64,000 nt of DNA from Ganoderma boninense (taxonomy: Eukaryota > Basidiomycota > Agaricomycetes > Polyporales > Polyporaceae): contig CM035304.1 in the NCBI GenBank assembly GCA_002900995.3, positions 603,498 to 667,497 on the forward strand, given 5' to 3'. The notes under the pieces were generated by a model that saw only the letters and a program-made list of their open reading frames with translations, was not told where the DNA came from and did not search any database. Below are positions 62,920-64,000 of the stretch, in pieces (the first letter of the stretch is position 1; the number at the start of each line of letters is the position of its first letter). Made by a program: the position numbers and the translations under genes.

Positions 62920-64000
62920 TTACATCAACTCCTCAGCCTGCTCCCAAAACTCCCCATCTAGCTCCTTGTGAAATTTCTTCATCCTCCTCTCTGTTCTCTC
63001 TGCAAATACCAAAAAAAGAACATGAACAAAGAAATCATAGTTGACATCTGTCATATGGATCATTTGTGCTTCAAACCCATTGAGCCAGGAATTGAATTGC
63101 TCCGCTGTTTCGGTGTTGAAGGCTCGAACTTGATGAATGCGCCCATTTTGATCCTCTCGAAGCTGAATAAGGTCTGGTTGCGAGCCATCTTTAGGAGCGG
63201 GGTTACACCAGAGGCGACAAAGGACATCAGTTGCTTTATGGCCAATGTAGTGCCATGCATCAACAATGAACTTTGTCGACCTCATCCATGAGTCTTGAGG
63301 ATTCTGAGTAACCATATGACGAAGCAAGTCGCATGCATCGTCAAAGACAATAAAGCCTGGACGAGAGTCATGCTCTTGCTCAGGCCATATGTTATTCAGA
63401 ATACTCAGGACTTGTGGAGAGCTTTCAGACTTGTAACACTTGCCCCATCCAATAGGCATGCCACAGGCCCATTGAACCGTTTCGAGGCAGTAGGTGGTTT
63501 TTGCCCGGAATAAATGAACAACTTGATCGCCTGGAGTGTCGTTGAGAGGAGGAAGTTGTGGATTTAGTGCTGGCCGGTGGCCGCTGCCTTGTGCGTGGGT
63601 GGCCTTTTGCTTTTTGATAACCCGCTGCACGCCAGTGTATGACTCGCGATTAAATCGGGAGTCCCACTTGTTGTACCAGCTCCGGTGAGCTTCAGAGTTG
63701 CATGTGAAGGATCCTGGAGAGTCGACTGGTTCTCCACATGGAATAATGCCACAGATGTTGCGGTAGTATAAGTGGTCTTCACAAAACCGCCCATCTCGAT
63801 AATTTACAAGTGGATTGCGACAATCATTGAGGGCACATTTCTAAAATACAGATCAGACCTCATCAGTATATTTCAGAACTAGTGCAAATATATCATGCCT
63901 GATGAGTTATAGTCTTGCCATCCATTACTGCCATCCGTACGTAGCCGCGAGGGTCTCCAGGAGGTGGAGGCTGATGGACAGGTGCTGGGATATTGGCTAC
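62920..64000 (-). CDS. CxC6-KDZ transposase, C-terminal part (5' end outside window)
   Basis: Two exons in the window: 64000-63899 (reading MAVMDGKTITHQ at its end) and 63840-62920. They are joined by a 58-nt GC-AG intron (63841-63898). The second exon begins with a cysteine cluster, CALNDCRNPLVNYRDGRFC and NICGIIPCGEPV, of the CxC6 type associated with KDZ transposases, then RESYTGVQRVIKK. The KDZ domain end follows: HLFRAKTTYCLETVQWACG, GFIVFDDACDLLRHM (acidic DD), FIVDAWHYIGH, AFNTETAEQFNSWLNG (Glu), stop at 62920. This is a different KDZ family from the CxC2 enzyme at 41003, so its element is separate. The N-terminal CxC5 and first catalytic parts are beyond the window. Confidence 0.85.

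Overview
The window looks like a draft assembly (two 100-N gaps) from a filamentous basidiomycete, most likely an Agaricomycete. Introns are about 50-70 nt with GT-AG (occasionally GC-AG) ends, and the transposon families present (CxC2-KDZ, CxC5/6-KDZ, a SWIM-finger MULE, Copia, Gypsy) are typical of that class. I know of no marker here that fixes the species.

Host backbone. On the left are a degenerate repeat-rich stretch (1-2240), an SF1B (Upf1-like) helicase gene on the minus strand (2557-5546) and, divergently, the RNA polymerase I/III subunit RPAC1 gene (6191-7796). The next host gene is at 53174: a tandem pair of OTT_1508-like deaminase genes (53174-54693 and 55406-56883) with a third, fossil fragment at about 57010. 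The right edge (62920-64000) holds the C-terminal part of a CxC6-KDZ transposase of a second family. Between 57.1 and 62.9 kb I see no intact gene.

The 45 kb between the two host parts is a set of transposons nested inside each other, and each boundary can be read from target-site duplications (TSDs). Layer 1 is a Ty1/Copia element with 318-bp LTRs (8124-8441 and 52815-53132, one visible mismatch) and a 5-bp TSD AGATA. It inserted 36 bp upstream of the first deaminase start codon. Layer 2a is a 13,064-bp MULE (9003-22066) in the Copia gag, with a 9-bp TSD GAAGGGAAA; removing it restores the Copia reading frame. It carries a DDE/SWIM transposase, a gene rich in SUMO-related motifs, a decayed PIN-domain (EST1/SMG6-like) gene copy and a nested Gypsy LTR element lying in a transposase intron. 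Layer 2b is a 26,532-bp KDZ element (26201-52732) inserted exactly at the Copia stop codon, with an 8-bp TSD AATAGGAC. It carries a CxC2-KDZ transposase, a TET/JBP-type 2-oxoglutarate dioxygenase and at least six uncharacterised cargo genes. Layer 3 is a 2,672-bp hairpin element (31290-33961) with about 1.06-kb inverted arms; it splits a large KDZ cargo gene, and its removal between 7-bp repeats restores that gene's frame. Without the inserts the Copia element is about 5.4 kb with a 1,492-codon polyprotein.

The Copia LTR also contains a 53-nt GT-AG intron and, 14 nt downstream, an exact copy of the flanking sequence with that intron removed, as if spliced RNA had been reverse-transcribed back into the LTR. 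Both the MULE and the KDZ element encode otherwise unrelated cargo proteins with VVDLT/VIDLT SUMO-interaction motifs.
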